DNA from: Rhodospirillaceae bacterium | GTDB taxonomy: Bacteria; Pseudomonadota; Alphaproteobacteria; Rhodospirillales; Casp-alpha2 | Direction: 5' to 3' | Assembly (NCBI GenBank): GCA_002696205.1 | Contig: NZRL01000125.1 | Location: forward strand, 1-44,916 | DNA: 44,916 bases | Shown: one piece after another, positions 33,156 to 40,745 of the stretch | Layout of the letters: every line of letters starts with the position of its first letter | How positions within the stretch are numbered: position 1 is the stretch's first letter | Made by a program: the position numbers and the translations under genes | The notes under the pieces: model-generated | What the model was told of the DNA's origin: nothing | The model's database searches: none | What the model saw: the letters and a program-made list of their open reading frames with translations, nothing else

Positions 33156-33213
33156 CAAAGACCCCAACCCGTCCCAAGGTCGCTGACGTTAGACGGTGCC
33201 TACGGACATTGCA

Positions 33214-34032
33214 TCATTGACGGGAGAACGGTCGTGCGTCCGGGCCATCGAAAGTCCAGATCATCTCCTTGGGCAGCGGACCTTTGTTGCGGCCGCCTTG
33301 ACGGCTCTGTTCCCAGGCGTGGGCTAGGATGCCGACGGAGCGGGATAGGCAAAACAGTCCTCTGGCGAGCGGCGGCGCGAAGCCGAGTTCCGCGTAGATA
33401 ACCGCCGTTGCGCCATCGATGTTCATGGGGATGCGCTTCCCCTTGGTTTCGAAAAGATACGTCTCGATGGACCGTGCGACCTTTGCGAACGCGCCGGAAA
33501 CGATGCCGTCGGCAACGGCGGCATCGACCAGTTCCAGCAATCTCGGCGCGCGCGGGTCGATCGGATGGAAACGGTGCCCGAAGCCGGGCACGAACTTGTT
33601 ACCGGCGGCGATGAAGACATCGAGGGTTTGCTTGATCGCGGCATCGAGCGCGAGGCCGTCGTCGGCCTTTGCACGTACGGCGGCATAGAATTCGACGGCT
33701 TGTTCGCCGGCGCCGCCATGAACGTCCCCGAGGACGTTCACGGCCGAAGCGACGGCATTATTCAGGCCTACGCCGCAGGTCATTGCCATGCGGGCGATGG
33801 CGATGCTGGGGGCTTGCGGCCCGTGATCCACGCCTGAGACCAGAGCGGCTTCCAGCAAGGCGGCTTGTCCGGACGTCGGAAGCTCGCCCCGGAGCATCAG
33901 CCAGATCATTTCGACGAAGCCGACGTTGCCGGTCAGTTCCTCGATGGCATAGCCGCGGAAGCGAATGCTGCCCGGCGACATCTCGATAATCTCTGTACGC
34001 CACCAATCTTCGGCTTTTTGGCTCTGGCTCAT
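33214..34032 (-). CDS. Citrate synthase-fold citryl-CoA lyase-like protein
   Basis: This is 272 residues, much shorter than citrate synthase (about 430) and matching the short citryl-CoA-lyase-like branch. The catalytic positions are recognisable: H105 in GDVHGGAGE, H153/H156 in GFGHRFHPIDPR and D206 in NIDGATAV, corresponding to the His-His-Asp set of citrate synthases. The C-terminus (HAWEQSRQGG to KEMIWTFDGP) looks complete. ATG at 34032 has AAGGA upstream. It follows dctM by 49 bases and is the last gene of the TRAP operon, just before the IS fragment. Family knowledge suggests cleavage (or formation) of a citryl-CoA-type thioester to acetyl-CoA plus an oxoacid. I infer that it splits the CoA ester made from the imported acid. 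The exact substrate (citryl-, citramalyl- or other CoA) is not determined. Confidence 0.7.
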   Translation of the reverse strand: MSQSQKAEDWWRTEIIEMSPGSIRFRGYAIEELTGNVGFVEMIWLMLRGELPTSGQAALLEAALVSGVDHGPQAPSIAIARMAMTCGVGLNNAVASAVNVLGDVHGGAGEQAVEFYAAVRAKADDGLALDAAIKQTLDVFIAAGNKFVPGFGHRFHPIDPRAPRLLELVDAAVADGIVSGAFAKVARSIETYLFETKGKRIPMNIDGATAVIYAELGFAPPLARGLFCLSRSVGILAHAWEQSRQGGRNKGPLPKEMIWTFDGPDARPFSRQ

Positions 34033-34081
34033 GTCATTTCCTTTTTCGTGGGTCGTGCCGCAGGTTGTAACAAAGACGGCA

Positions 34082-35353
34082 CTACAAGATACGAACCAGA
34101 TCCATCGCGAGTCCGGGCCAGAAGTAGAGGACGAACACGGTGGTCAGCATCATGACGATGAACGGGATGACGCCTCTCGATACCTCGCCGAGCGTTGATT
34201 TCCCGACCGCCTGCATGATGAACAGGTTCAGGCCCACCGGCGGCGTGATCAGCGCGCATTCGACCATGATCACGAACACGATGCCGAACCAGATGGGGTC
34301 GATCCCCATGGCGAGCAGGGATGGGTAGAGCACCGGCATCATGATCAGCAGCATGCCGAGGGCTTCGAGAAAAAGCCCCATGAACAGGAGAACGACGCAG
34401 ATGGCGAGGGTGAAGCTCCAGGGCTCGGAAAAACTCGCGGTGACGAGATTCGAAACGCTGACCGGGATCTGATACAGGGTGATCGCCTTGGCGAAAATCT
34501 TGGCGCCGGCGATGATAAGCAGGATGGTCACCGTCGTCCGCATGGAGTCCATGCAGGCATCCTTTAGGCGCTGCAGCGTCATCGTCCGGAACACGAGGGT
34601 GATGACGATGGCTAGGAACAAGCCGACACCGGCGGCCTCGGTCGGCGTGAAAATACCGAGATAGATCCCGAGAATGATGACGACGGCGATGAACATCGTC
34701 GGAAACGCCGCCAGGGTCGCTTTCACGCGTGCCGGCCAAGACGCACGCTCGACGTTTTCGAAGTCGCCTTTGTAACGGGCATACACGATCGAATACGCGG
34801 AAAACAGCAAGACCAGGAAGATGCCCGGGCCGATGCCGGCGATGAACAGATCGATGATCGATTCCTCCGTGATGACACCATAGACGATCATGACGATGGA
34901 GGGCGGAATCAGGATGCCGAGCGTGCCGCCGGCGGCGAGTAGCCCAAGCACGAATTTCTTCGGATCCCCGCGGGCCGTCATTTCCGGGACGGCGATGGTT
35001 CCGATTGTGGCGGCGGTCGCCACCGACGAGCCGGAGATCGCCGCGAACAGGCCGCAGGAAATGATGGTCGCGACGCCGAGACCGCCCGGCCAGTGGCCGA
35101 CCCACGATTGCGCGGCGGCGAACAACTGCTGGCCGGCCCCGCATTTGAGCAGGATGTTCGACATCAGCAGGAACAGCGGGATGGCCAGCAGCACGAAGTT
35201 GTCGATGCTGGAATAGAGGGATTGCGGCACCATGATCAGGTTGAAGTCCTGGATCATGAAAAGAGCCAGGCCCAATCCGCCCAACGCGAACGCGACGGGG
35301 ATGCCGAGGAGCAGCAGCGCCAGCAGAGCGGCGAGAATGAGAAATGCAGTCAT
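34082..35353 (-). CDS. dctM: TRAP transporter large permease subunit DctM
   Basis: This is 423 residues with about 12 predicted membrane helices, starting MTAFLILAALLALLLLGIPVAF. Conserved DctM text includes AIPLFLLMSNILLKCG, SGSSVATAATIGTIAVPEM and GTLGILIPPSIVMIVYGV. It forms the sodium-driven transport channel together with DctQ, and the periplasmic DctP delivers the substrate. The gene starts 18 bases after the dctQ stop, so the two are co-transcribed. Substrates of this family are organic acids, including C4-dicarboxylates, keto acids and aromatic acids. Confidence 0.95.
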   Translation of the reverse strand: MTAFLILAALLALLLLGIPVAFALGGLGLALFMIQDFNLIMVPQSLYSSIDNFVLLAIPLFLLMSNILLKCGAGQQLFAAAQSWVGHWPGGLGVATIISCGLFAAISGSSVATAATIGTIAVPEMTARGDPKKFVLGLLAAGGTLGILIPPSIVMIVYGVITEESIIDLFIAGIGPGIFLVLLFSAYSIVYARYKGDFENVERASWPARVKATLAAFPTMFIAVVIILGIYLGIFTPTEAAGVGLFLAIVITLVFRTMTLQRLKDACMDSMRTTVTILLIIAGAKIFAKAITLYQIPVSVSNLVTASFSEPWSFTLAICVVLLFMGLFLEALGMLLIMMPVLYPSLLAMGIDPIWFGIVFVIMVECALITPPVGLNLFIMQAVGKSTLGEVSRGVIPFIVMMLTTVFVLYFWPGLAMDLVRIL

Positions 35354-35371
35354 TTGATATTATCCCTTTTC

Positions 35372-35878
35372 TCAGACTTGCTCTGTTTCGGCATGGGCGC
35401 GCGGTTTTTCGCCACGCAATACGCGGATGAGATCGACGGCCGCCTGCAAGGCGAGAAGCGCGAAGCCGATGGGGACGGCGGCCTCGGTCAGCACCCGGGG
35501 AACCTGGTTCATGGTGTCGGTGGTGCGGCCGATGCGCTGGCTTTCCATGGCAATGTCGAGCCCATAGGAGCAAGCGATCCAGGAGAACCAGATAATGAAC
35601 AGAAGGGTGATCGCCTCGGCGACACGCTGCAGACGTTCGGGAAGTAGCAGAACAATGGCGGAAACGCGAATAAGGCCCTGGTCCCTGAGGATAAAGGCGG
35701 CGCCAAGGAACGTCGCCCACAACTGCAACATCCGCGATCCTTCCTCGGCCCAGGAAGTCGGCGCGTTGAAGAGATATCGGGCAATGACCTCGTAAGACAA
35801 CATCAGCCCGATCAGCAGGAAAAGGAACGCGGCCAGCGCTCCGAACACGCCGCTGATGCGATCGACAAACCTGAACAT
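35372..35878 (-). CDS. dctQ: TRAP transporter small permease subunit DctQ
   Basis: About 168 residues with four membrane helices. I choose ATG 35878 (MFRFVDRISG) because GGGAG lies directly upstream; the frame is open to 35890. The family motif YEVIARYLFNAPTSWAEE is present after the first helix, followed by the typical GAAFILRDQGLIRVSAIVLL. It sits between dctP and dctM and is preceded by a terminator-like hairpin after dctP, so it is probably expressed at a lower level than the binding protein. Confidence 0.93.
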   Translation of the reverse strand: MFRFVDRISGVFGALAAFLFLLIGLMLSYEVIARYLFNAPTSWAEEGSRMLQLWATFLGAAFILRDQGLIRVSAIVLLLPERLQRVAEAITLLFIIWFSWIACSYGLDIAMESQRIGRTTDTMNQVPRVLTEAAVPIGFALLALQAAVDLIRVLRGEKPRAHAETEQV

Positions 35879-35917
35879 TCGCTCCCCCAATGAGTGAATT
35901 GTTATAATGAGATAAAG

Positions 35918-35943
35918 AGGAGGCCCATTCGAGCGGGCCTCCT
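35918..35943 (-). terminator. Hairpin after dctP (partial terminator between dctP and dctQM)
   Basis: AGGAGGCCC and GGGCCTCCT form a perfect 9-bp stem around an 8-base loop, 25 bases after the dctP stop. On the minus strand it is followed by CTTTATCT, a weak U-tract. Attenuation after the binding-protein gene is common in TRAP and ABC operons, giving excess DctP over the membrane subunits. Confidence 0.75.
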
Positions 35944-35967
35944 AATAGTCTTTGATATGGACGTTGG

Positions 35968-36999
35968 TTATTTCAAGTAGGACTGGGCGGCTTCGTAGAC
36001 CTTTTTCCCCAGTTCGCCCGAATGCTTGAGATAGGACTCGACGACCGGCTTGCCGGATGCCCGCCAAGTCGCGAGTTCCTCTTCGTTCAGGGTGATGATC
36101 TCGCCGCCCTTCGACTTGAGGAAGTCGATCGCTTCCTGTTCGATCTTGGTGACGTTCTCGCGGTTGGCTTTTTCCGCTTCCTGACCGCATGACGTCATCG
36201 TCGCGCGCTCATTGTCGGTCAGGCCGTTCCAGAATTTCTCGTTGATGAGGCTGAGGAACTCAATGTGGGCGTGTTCGGTGAAGGTGGTTACGTCCATCAC
36301 TTCATAGAGCTTGCGGCTCTTGACCGAGGCGACGCCGGTCATGCCTGCGTTCACCGTCCCGCGCTGGTAGGCGAGGAACTGCTCGGAACCAGACGTCAGT
36401 GTCGGCGCGCCGCCGTTCACTTCCACGAATTCGCCGTATGTCCGACCGAGAACGCGGACTTTCAGGTTCTTCAGATCGGCGGGCAGGCGGATCGGATGAT
36501 CCTTCTTGGAAATGAACACGGTGCGCCCATAGTCGATCCACCACACGACGCGCGAGCCGGTGGCCGCGACCGCGTCATCGAGCAGAACGCGGACTTTTTC
36601 GCCGGGGGCGATCATTTTCACCAGATCGCCGCGCATGCCCGTGGCGAACGGAACGTCGAAGATTTCCATCGCCGGAATGGTGCCGGCGAAACGCGCGGAG
36701 GTGACCATCCCCATTTCGATGGCCCCCGACGAAACGGCCTGGGGGACTTCCTTATCGCGGTACAATTGCGCTGACGGGTAGATCTGGAATTCCAAATCGG
36801 TCTTGCCTGAAACGCAATCCGCAAACATCTGCACGTTCTGGGCCGCGAAGTTGTGCTGGGGAAGCTGCGTCGTAAAACGAACAGTCTTCGCTTCGGCGGC
36901 GGAAGCGCCGGCGAGTGCCGACATACCGATAACGAGTGCGATGGCTTTGCCAGCGCACGAGAAATTATTTCTTTTTTCCATAACCTTAGACCTTTCCAT
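35968..36999 (-). CDS. dctP: TRAP transporter periplasmic solute-binding protein DctP
   Basis: About 343 residues. I start at ATG 36999 (MERSKV), which has GGGGAA upstream. ATG 36981 (MEKRNN) is equally possible, while the longer frame to 37173 only runs through the promoter region. The signal peptide ALVIGMSALAGASAAEA precedes the mature start. The DctP family signature is clear: VRFTTQLPQHNFAAQN near the start, PSAQLYRDKEVPQAVSSGAIEMG, and the ligand-binding region LKNLKVRVLGRTYGEFVEVNGG with the arginine that binds the carboxylate of the substrate. The end is YLKHSGELGKKVYEAAQSYLK. It sets the specificity of the DctPQM system. The preferred acid cannot be read from the sequence. It is the first gene of an operon running through the citryl-CoA-lyase-like gene. 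Confidence 0.95.
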   Translation of the reverse strand: MERSKVMEKRNNFSCAGKAIALVIGMSALAGASAAEAKTVRFTTQLPQHNFAAQNVQMFADCVSGKTDLEFQIYPSAQLYRDKEVPQAVSSGAIEMGMVTSARFAGTIPAMEIFDVPFATGMRGDLVKMIAPGEKVRVLLDDAVAATGSRVVWWIDYGRTVFISKKDHPIRLPADLKNLKVRVLGRTYGEFVEVNGGAPTLTSGSEQFLAYQRGTVNAGMTGVASVKSRKLYEVMDVTTFTEHAHIEFLSLINEKFWNGLTDNERATMTSCGQEAEKANRENVTKIEQEAIDFLKSKGGEIITLNEEELATWRASGKPVVESYLKHSGELGKKVYEAAQSYLK

Positions 37000-37187
37000 T
37001 CCCTGTTCCCCAAGGCGGGGAAATGTTGTGCGTCCGAAGTCCGTGCCGGTTGCCGTCGGCTTGGCGATCTTGTCCACGCGCATCTTTGCCATGCCGCGAA
37101 GAGCGGTTATGACGAAGATGCTGGCCGCATCAAAACTGGTGCATGGCGTGGATTTACAGGATGGAAGCCTCAACCAATCACAAAAAC

Positions 37188-37199
37188 GGAACGTATTCC
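37188..37199. promoter_or_regulatory. Candidate IclR-type operator upstream of dctP
   Basis: GGAACGTATTCC has the form GGAA-N4-TTCC and lies in the 370-base region between dctP and iclR, about 190 bases before the dctP start. The same GGAA-N4-TTCC pattern appears upstream of iclR, and it resembles the TGGAAAT-ATTTCCA type sites known for IclR-family proteins. The rest of this intergenic region must hold the dctP promoter, but I could not assign convincing -35 and -10 boxes. Confidence 0.45.
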
Positions 37200-37371
37200 A
37201 TTTTTATGCTCTCATAGTCTCTCATTCATTGCAACGGTTTTGTCATGACAGCATGCGGCCGTGCGCGGCGGGCCCTCGGAAGGGGCACGTCGCGTCGGGG
37301 ATGCGGCAATGGGCGAGCGGGGCGGAACCCTACGCCGGGCGCCGCAGTCGAAGATGGGCGAGGGAAGCGGC

Positions 37372-38100
37372 TTACGGCAGCGTGAGAGTCGAGCCGAGTT
37401 TCGCGGAAATACGCTGTGCCGAGCTTTTGAGGAGTTCGGTGAATTTGTCGTGGTTCGGGCGCAACCGTGAGTCGGGCCCGTAAATGCCGATGGAATAACG
37501 GCACTTGTTATTCATATCGAACACCGGAAGGGCGATGCCGGCGGACCCGGCAAAGCGGGTGCCGATCTCGAAGGCGAAACCTTTCTTGAGAATTCCGGCG
37601 ATGTCTTTGTCGAAAGCGGGGCCGGAGAAACCGGGCTTGTCCTTGTATTTCTCCTGGGCTTCCGGGTGATAGGCCAGAAATAGCTTGCCCGTCGCCCCGA
37701 GATCGAGCCCGACGATCTCGCCGACGCGGAGCGAGAGTTTCAAGGCATGCGTGCTCTCGATGACATCGATCAAAATTCGTTCGGTGCCGAGAAATTCGCT
37801 CAAGGCGACCGTTTCCTGGGTCGCCGCATTGATCTTTTCCAGCTCCGGATGCGCGATCTCGCGGGCGCCGAGGTTGGGCAGTACGCAGTTGCCCAGCCGC
37901 AGGATGCGATGGGAAAGCCCGTAATGCATGCTGTCGATCTGCACGAGGTATCCGGCGTCGACCAGTGTTTGCAGGATGCGAAACGTCGTCGACTTGGGAA
38001 GGTCGATGCCTTCGCTAATTTCATTCAATGTAAGGCGTTGCCGATTCGGTTCGAAAAGATCCAAAACGGTGAAGGCCCGCATAATCGCTCGAATACTCAA
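37372..38100 (-). CDS. IclR-family transcriptional regulator
   Basis: This is 242 residues. The winged HTH occupies residues about 5-65 (FTVLDLFEPNRQRLTLNEIS, then LPKSTTFRILQTLVDAGYL) and the IclR effector-binding domain about 75-240 (SLRVGEIVGLDLGATGKLFL and PGFSGPAFDKDIAGI). The only start that keeps the whole HTH is TTG 38100, because a stop codon lies in frame 18 bases upstream; ATG 38082 would remove six residues. IclR proteins usually act as local repressors or activators of catabolic genes, with a pathway metabolite as ligand. It lies between the TRAP operon and the flavoprotein/MmgE/CoA-transferase operon, in the same direction, and its own upstream region contains the clearest candidate operator. 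Confidence 0.92.
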   Translation of the reverse strand: MSIRAIMRAFTVLDLFEPNRQRLTLNEISEGIDLPKSTTFRILQTLVDAGYLVQIDSMHYGLSHRILRLGNCVLPNLGAREIAHPELEKINAATQETVALSEFLGTERILIDVIESTHALKLSLRVGEIVGLDLGATGKLFLAYHPEAQEKYKDKPGFSGPAFDKDIAGILKKGFAFEIGTRFAGSAGIALPVFDMNNKCRYSIGIYGPDSRLRPNHDKFTELLKSSAQRISAKLGSTLTLP

Positions 38101-38122
38101 TGGATATAAACCGTCTAGCGAA

Positions 38123-38156
38123 TGGAATAAGTTCCGAACTGATTAATCTTATTCCG
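38123..38156. promoter_or_regulatory. Candidate IclR operator upstream of iclR
   Basis: TGGAATAAGTTCC (38123-38135) contains GGAA-TAAG-TTCC, and a further half-site CTTATTCC lies at 38148-38155, giving the inverted pair GGAATAAG...CTTATTCC. It starts 22 bases upstream of the TTG start, suggesting autoregulation. The block GTCTAG followed by GGAATAAG is shared with the CoA-transferase/SDR divergent promoter. Confidence 0.5.
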
Positions 38157-38242
38157 CGAGCGTGTCCAGGTTTTGTCCCTCTCTTTCTCCGGCGAACGGC
38201 TTCACTGTCATGAATACGGGCTGCCGCTGGGCGCCGGAATCG

Positions 38243-39349
38243 TTAGGATTGACGCGGTTTTAGGAAGTCGCCCGACCGCATTGCCGGGTGGCTGCGCTCG
38301 TAGGGATGCGCGATGGCGATTTGGCCGCCAAGCGCGAACGCCGCATGCCACGGCCACCGGGGGTTGAAGAGAAACCCCCGTCCGAGCGCGACGAGGTCGA
38401 CCCGGTCGTTGGCGATCAGTTCTTCCGCCTGCAGCGGTTCGGTGATCAGGCCGACCCCCATGGTCGGGATGTCGACGGCCTGGCGGATCGCTTCGGCGAG
38501 CGGAATCTGATAGCCGGGACCGATGGGGATTTGCTGATCCGGGGTCGATCCGCCGCTCGACGCGGTGATGTAGTCGCAGCCGAGTTCTTTCAGGCGTCCC
38601 GCGAATACGATGGAATCGTCGACGCTCCAGCCGCCGTCGGCCCAATCGGTTACGGACAAGCGCACGCCAAGGACCCGGTCCGCGGGCCAAACGTCGCGGA
38701 CGGCGGCGAAGACTTCGAGCGGAAACCGCATGCGGTTTTCCAGCGTCCCGCCATAGGCGTCGTCGCGTTGATTGGCGAAGGGCGTGAGGAACGAATGCAG
38801 CAGATAGCCATGCGCGTTGTGAACCTCCGCCACGTCGATGCCGATGTCGCGGGCCCGGACGGCGGCCTGGCGAAAGGCGGCGGTGACATCGTCCATGTCG
38901 GATCGGGTCATGGCTTCGGGCGTTTCCCGGCCGGGATAGGGGATGGCGGAGGCGCTCCGCATGACCCATTGCCCCTGTTCCTCGGTGAGCGGAATTTGAC
39001 CGAGCCACGCCGGCGTCACCGCGCCCTTGCGGCCCGCGTGCGCCAGTTGGATGCCCCATTTGCTCTCGCCCTGTTTGCGGCAGAAGGACAAGACCCGGTC
39101 GATGGCAACGGCGTTTTCGTCGCGCCAGATACCGAGGTCGAACGGGCTGACGCAGCCGCGCCGTTCGACGGCACTCGCTTCCAGGATGACCAGACCGGCG
39201 CCGGACACAGCAAAATTACCGAGGTGCATCATATGCCAGTCCGTGGCGTTGCCGTTGCCGTCGCCGGAGTATTGTCCCATCGGCGAAACGACGATGCGGT
39301 TCGAGAACGTGACGTCGTTGATGGTGAACGGGCTGAACAGTTTGGACAT
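38243..39349 (-). CDS. NamA/YqjM-like NADH:flavin oxidoreductase (old yellow enzyme family)
   Basis: About 368 residues. ATG 39349 (MSKLFSPFT) has GAGG upstream, and the frame beyond it is non-coding. It is an FMN TIM-barrel enzyme of the thermophilic-like OYE class (YqjM/NamA): NRIVVSPM near the start, GIQLAHAGRKG, then HNAHGYLLHSFLTPFANQR with the two His and the Tyr that bind and protonate the substrate. The YqjM cysteine that tunes FMN (SPMCMYS) is Gly25 here (SPMGQYS), while the following Tyr27 is kept. These enzymes reduce activated C=C bonds of enones or enoates. The gene lies 43 bases after the MmgE/PrpD gene and is last in the operon with the CoA-transferase, so it should act on an unsaturated intermediate of the same acid pathway. 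Confidence 0.9.
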   Translation of the reverse strand: MSKLFSPFTINDVTFSNRIVVSPMGQYSGDGNGNATDWHMMHLGNFAVSGAGLVILEASAVERRGCVSPFDLGIWRDENAVAIDRVLSFCRKQGESKWGIQLAHAGRKGAVTPAWLGQIPLTEEQGQWVMRSASAIPYPGRETPEAMTRSDMDDVTAAFRQAAVRARDIGIDVAEVHNAHGYLLHSFLTPFANQRDDAYGGTLENRMRFPLEVFAAVRDVWPADRVLGVRLSVTDWADGGWSVDDSIVFAGRLKELGCDYITASSGGSTPDQQIPIGPGYQIPLAEAIRQAVDIPTMGVGLITEPLQAEELIANDRVDLVALGRGFLFNPRWPWHAAFALGGQIAIAHPYERSHPAMRSGDFLKPRQS

Positions 39350-39392
39350 GGCGGTTCCTCTCTTTTTGTTTTGAATGGCAGCGGCGGTTTCG

Positions 39393-40745
39393 TCAGGCGG
39401 ACCTGGCACCCTCGGTGAGAGCCGCGGTTAAGGCGGGCAGGCCGGTGTCGTCGCCAAAGGTTTCGAAAATGGCGAAGGTCGCCGCCGCTTTATCGCCGAG
39501 GACCGGCCGGGCGAGCGACATGAATTTGTTTTCCATCTGCGCCCACGTCATCGGCCGGCCGGGATTGCCGGACGCCAAGGGAATGTGAGACGAGACATCG
39601 TTTCCTGCCTCGTCGATCGCGTTCAGCGTTGCCGAGGTGGCGCCGACCGCCGGGTCCGCGATGAGCTCGATCCGCGTCATCAGCTGTCGGAGCGCGGTGT
39701 CGCGGATGGATTGCGCGTTGAAGTCCGCCTGCGAGACGTCGCGCCCGTGCAGGCCGAGAGCGATACAGAAGGCAATGCTGAACTTGCCGTCGAGCGGCTC
39801 GATCAGCTCTGTCTTGGAGGCAAAGCGGAGTGCCATGGGGTTCACGCGGGCTTGGACTTTCGTAATCCGCACCGGTGCCAGTCTTGTCCCGATCTCGCGG
39901 GCGGCCTCGATCGCCGGATGGGTCATCAGACATGCGGCGTACGGTTTGAAGGTGTTGTTCAGGATCTCCCAGCCGTCGTCGAAATCGAGCTTGGCGATGC
40001 CGAGGCTTCGGTCCTGCAACAGGACGTCGGCGAAACCTTCACCCGCCGGCTCCAGAAGGTCCGGGTTGGCGAGAAAGCCCTCCGCCGCGAGTTGAGCGGC
40101 CATGACGCCGTCCATGGCCGCCTTGCCAGCGTGCAGCGGTTTGCCCATCGTGCCGAACGAGGCGACCAGGCCGGCGCCCTGCGTCGCGGCAATGCCCATG
40201 GCATGCGCGATGGCCGGCCCGCGGAGGTCCAGCAAGGCGCAGGCGGCGGCCGTCGCGGCGAATTTGCCGAAAACGGACGTGGCGTGAAAACCGCGCCGGT
40301 TGACCGTCTCGCCGAACAGCCGGCCGCCGATGCGCGCGCCGACCTCGAAACCGGCGATAAAGGCACGCAAGACACGCTCTTCGGGACGTTGCCGTTCGCT
40401 CGCCAAGGCCAGTACCGCGGCCCAGGTCGGACCGCTCAGATGCGACAGGCTGCCGACGTGGGTGTCGTCGAAATCGAGACAGTGCGCGAAGGTGCCGTTG
40501 ACCAAGGCGGAGACGACCGGGGCAGCGGTTCCCGCCTGAAAAACCGGCGCCAGGCCGTTCGCGTTCCAGTGCCGCGTCATGTCGCGGGCAAGCCGCCCGG
40601 CGGCTTGGTCGTGGGCGCCGACGGTCACCGCCGTCCAGTCGGCGAGACACATTCGCGCGGCATTCAGCACCCCTGACGGGAGCGGACGCGATGCCATGCT
40701 CTCGATGAACGCGGCAATGGCGTGGGCGTTTCCGGTCGAGGTCAT
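39393..40745 (-). CDS. MmgE/PrpD family protein
   Basis: This is 450 residues, the usual length for the family. The N-terminal all-helical domain contains VLNAARMCLADWTAVTVGA and the signature ALVNGTFAHCLDFDDTHVGS. Further on are GRRLFGETVNRRGFHATSV-like text with the conserved GFHATS, and the alpha/beta domain starting around LNNTFKPYAACLMTHP. Known members include 2-methylcitrate dehydratase PrpD, cis-aconitate decarboxylase and iminodisuccinate epimerase, so the function is a dehydratase, decarboxylase or isomerase of a di- or tricarboxylate. Its ATG overlaps the CoA-transferase stop by 4 bases (40742-40745), giving tight coupling. Together with the citryl-CoA-lyase-like gene it points to a tricarboxylate- or citramalate-like intermediate, but the substrate is not established. 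Confidence 0.88.
   Translation of the reverse strand: MTSTGNAHAIAAFIESMASRPLPSGVLNAARMCLADWTAVTVGAHDQAAGRLARDMTRHWNANGLAPVFQAGTAAPVVSALVNGTFAHCLDFDDTHVGSLSHLSGPTWAAVLALASERQRPEERVLRAFIAGFEVGARIGGRLFGETVNRRGFHATSVFGKFAATAAACALLDLRGPAIAHAMGIAATQGAGLVASFGTMGKPLHAGKAAMDGVMAAQLAAEGFLANPDLLEPAGEGFADVLLQDRSLGIAKLDFDDGWEILNNTFKPYAACLMTHPAIEAAREIGTRLAPVRITKVQARVNPMALRFASKTELIEPLDGKFSIAFCIALGLHGRDVSQADFNAQSIRDTALRQLMTRIELIADPAVGATSATLNAIDEAGNDVSSHIPLASGNPGRPMTWAQMENKFMSLARPVLGDKAAATFAIFETFGDDTGLPALTAALTEGARSA

Noticed and set aside
33033-33401. Forward open frame of 122 codons
   Set aside because: It crosses the antisense of the IS fragment and the end of the citryl-CoA-lyase-like gene, with no ribosome site or recognisable sequence.
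38288-39418. Forward frame opposite the YqjM-like gene
   Set aside because: The minus-strand protein has all OYE motifs; the forward translation has none.
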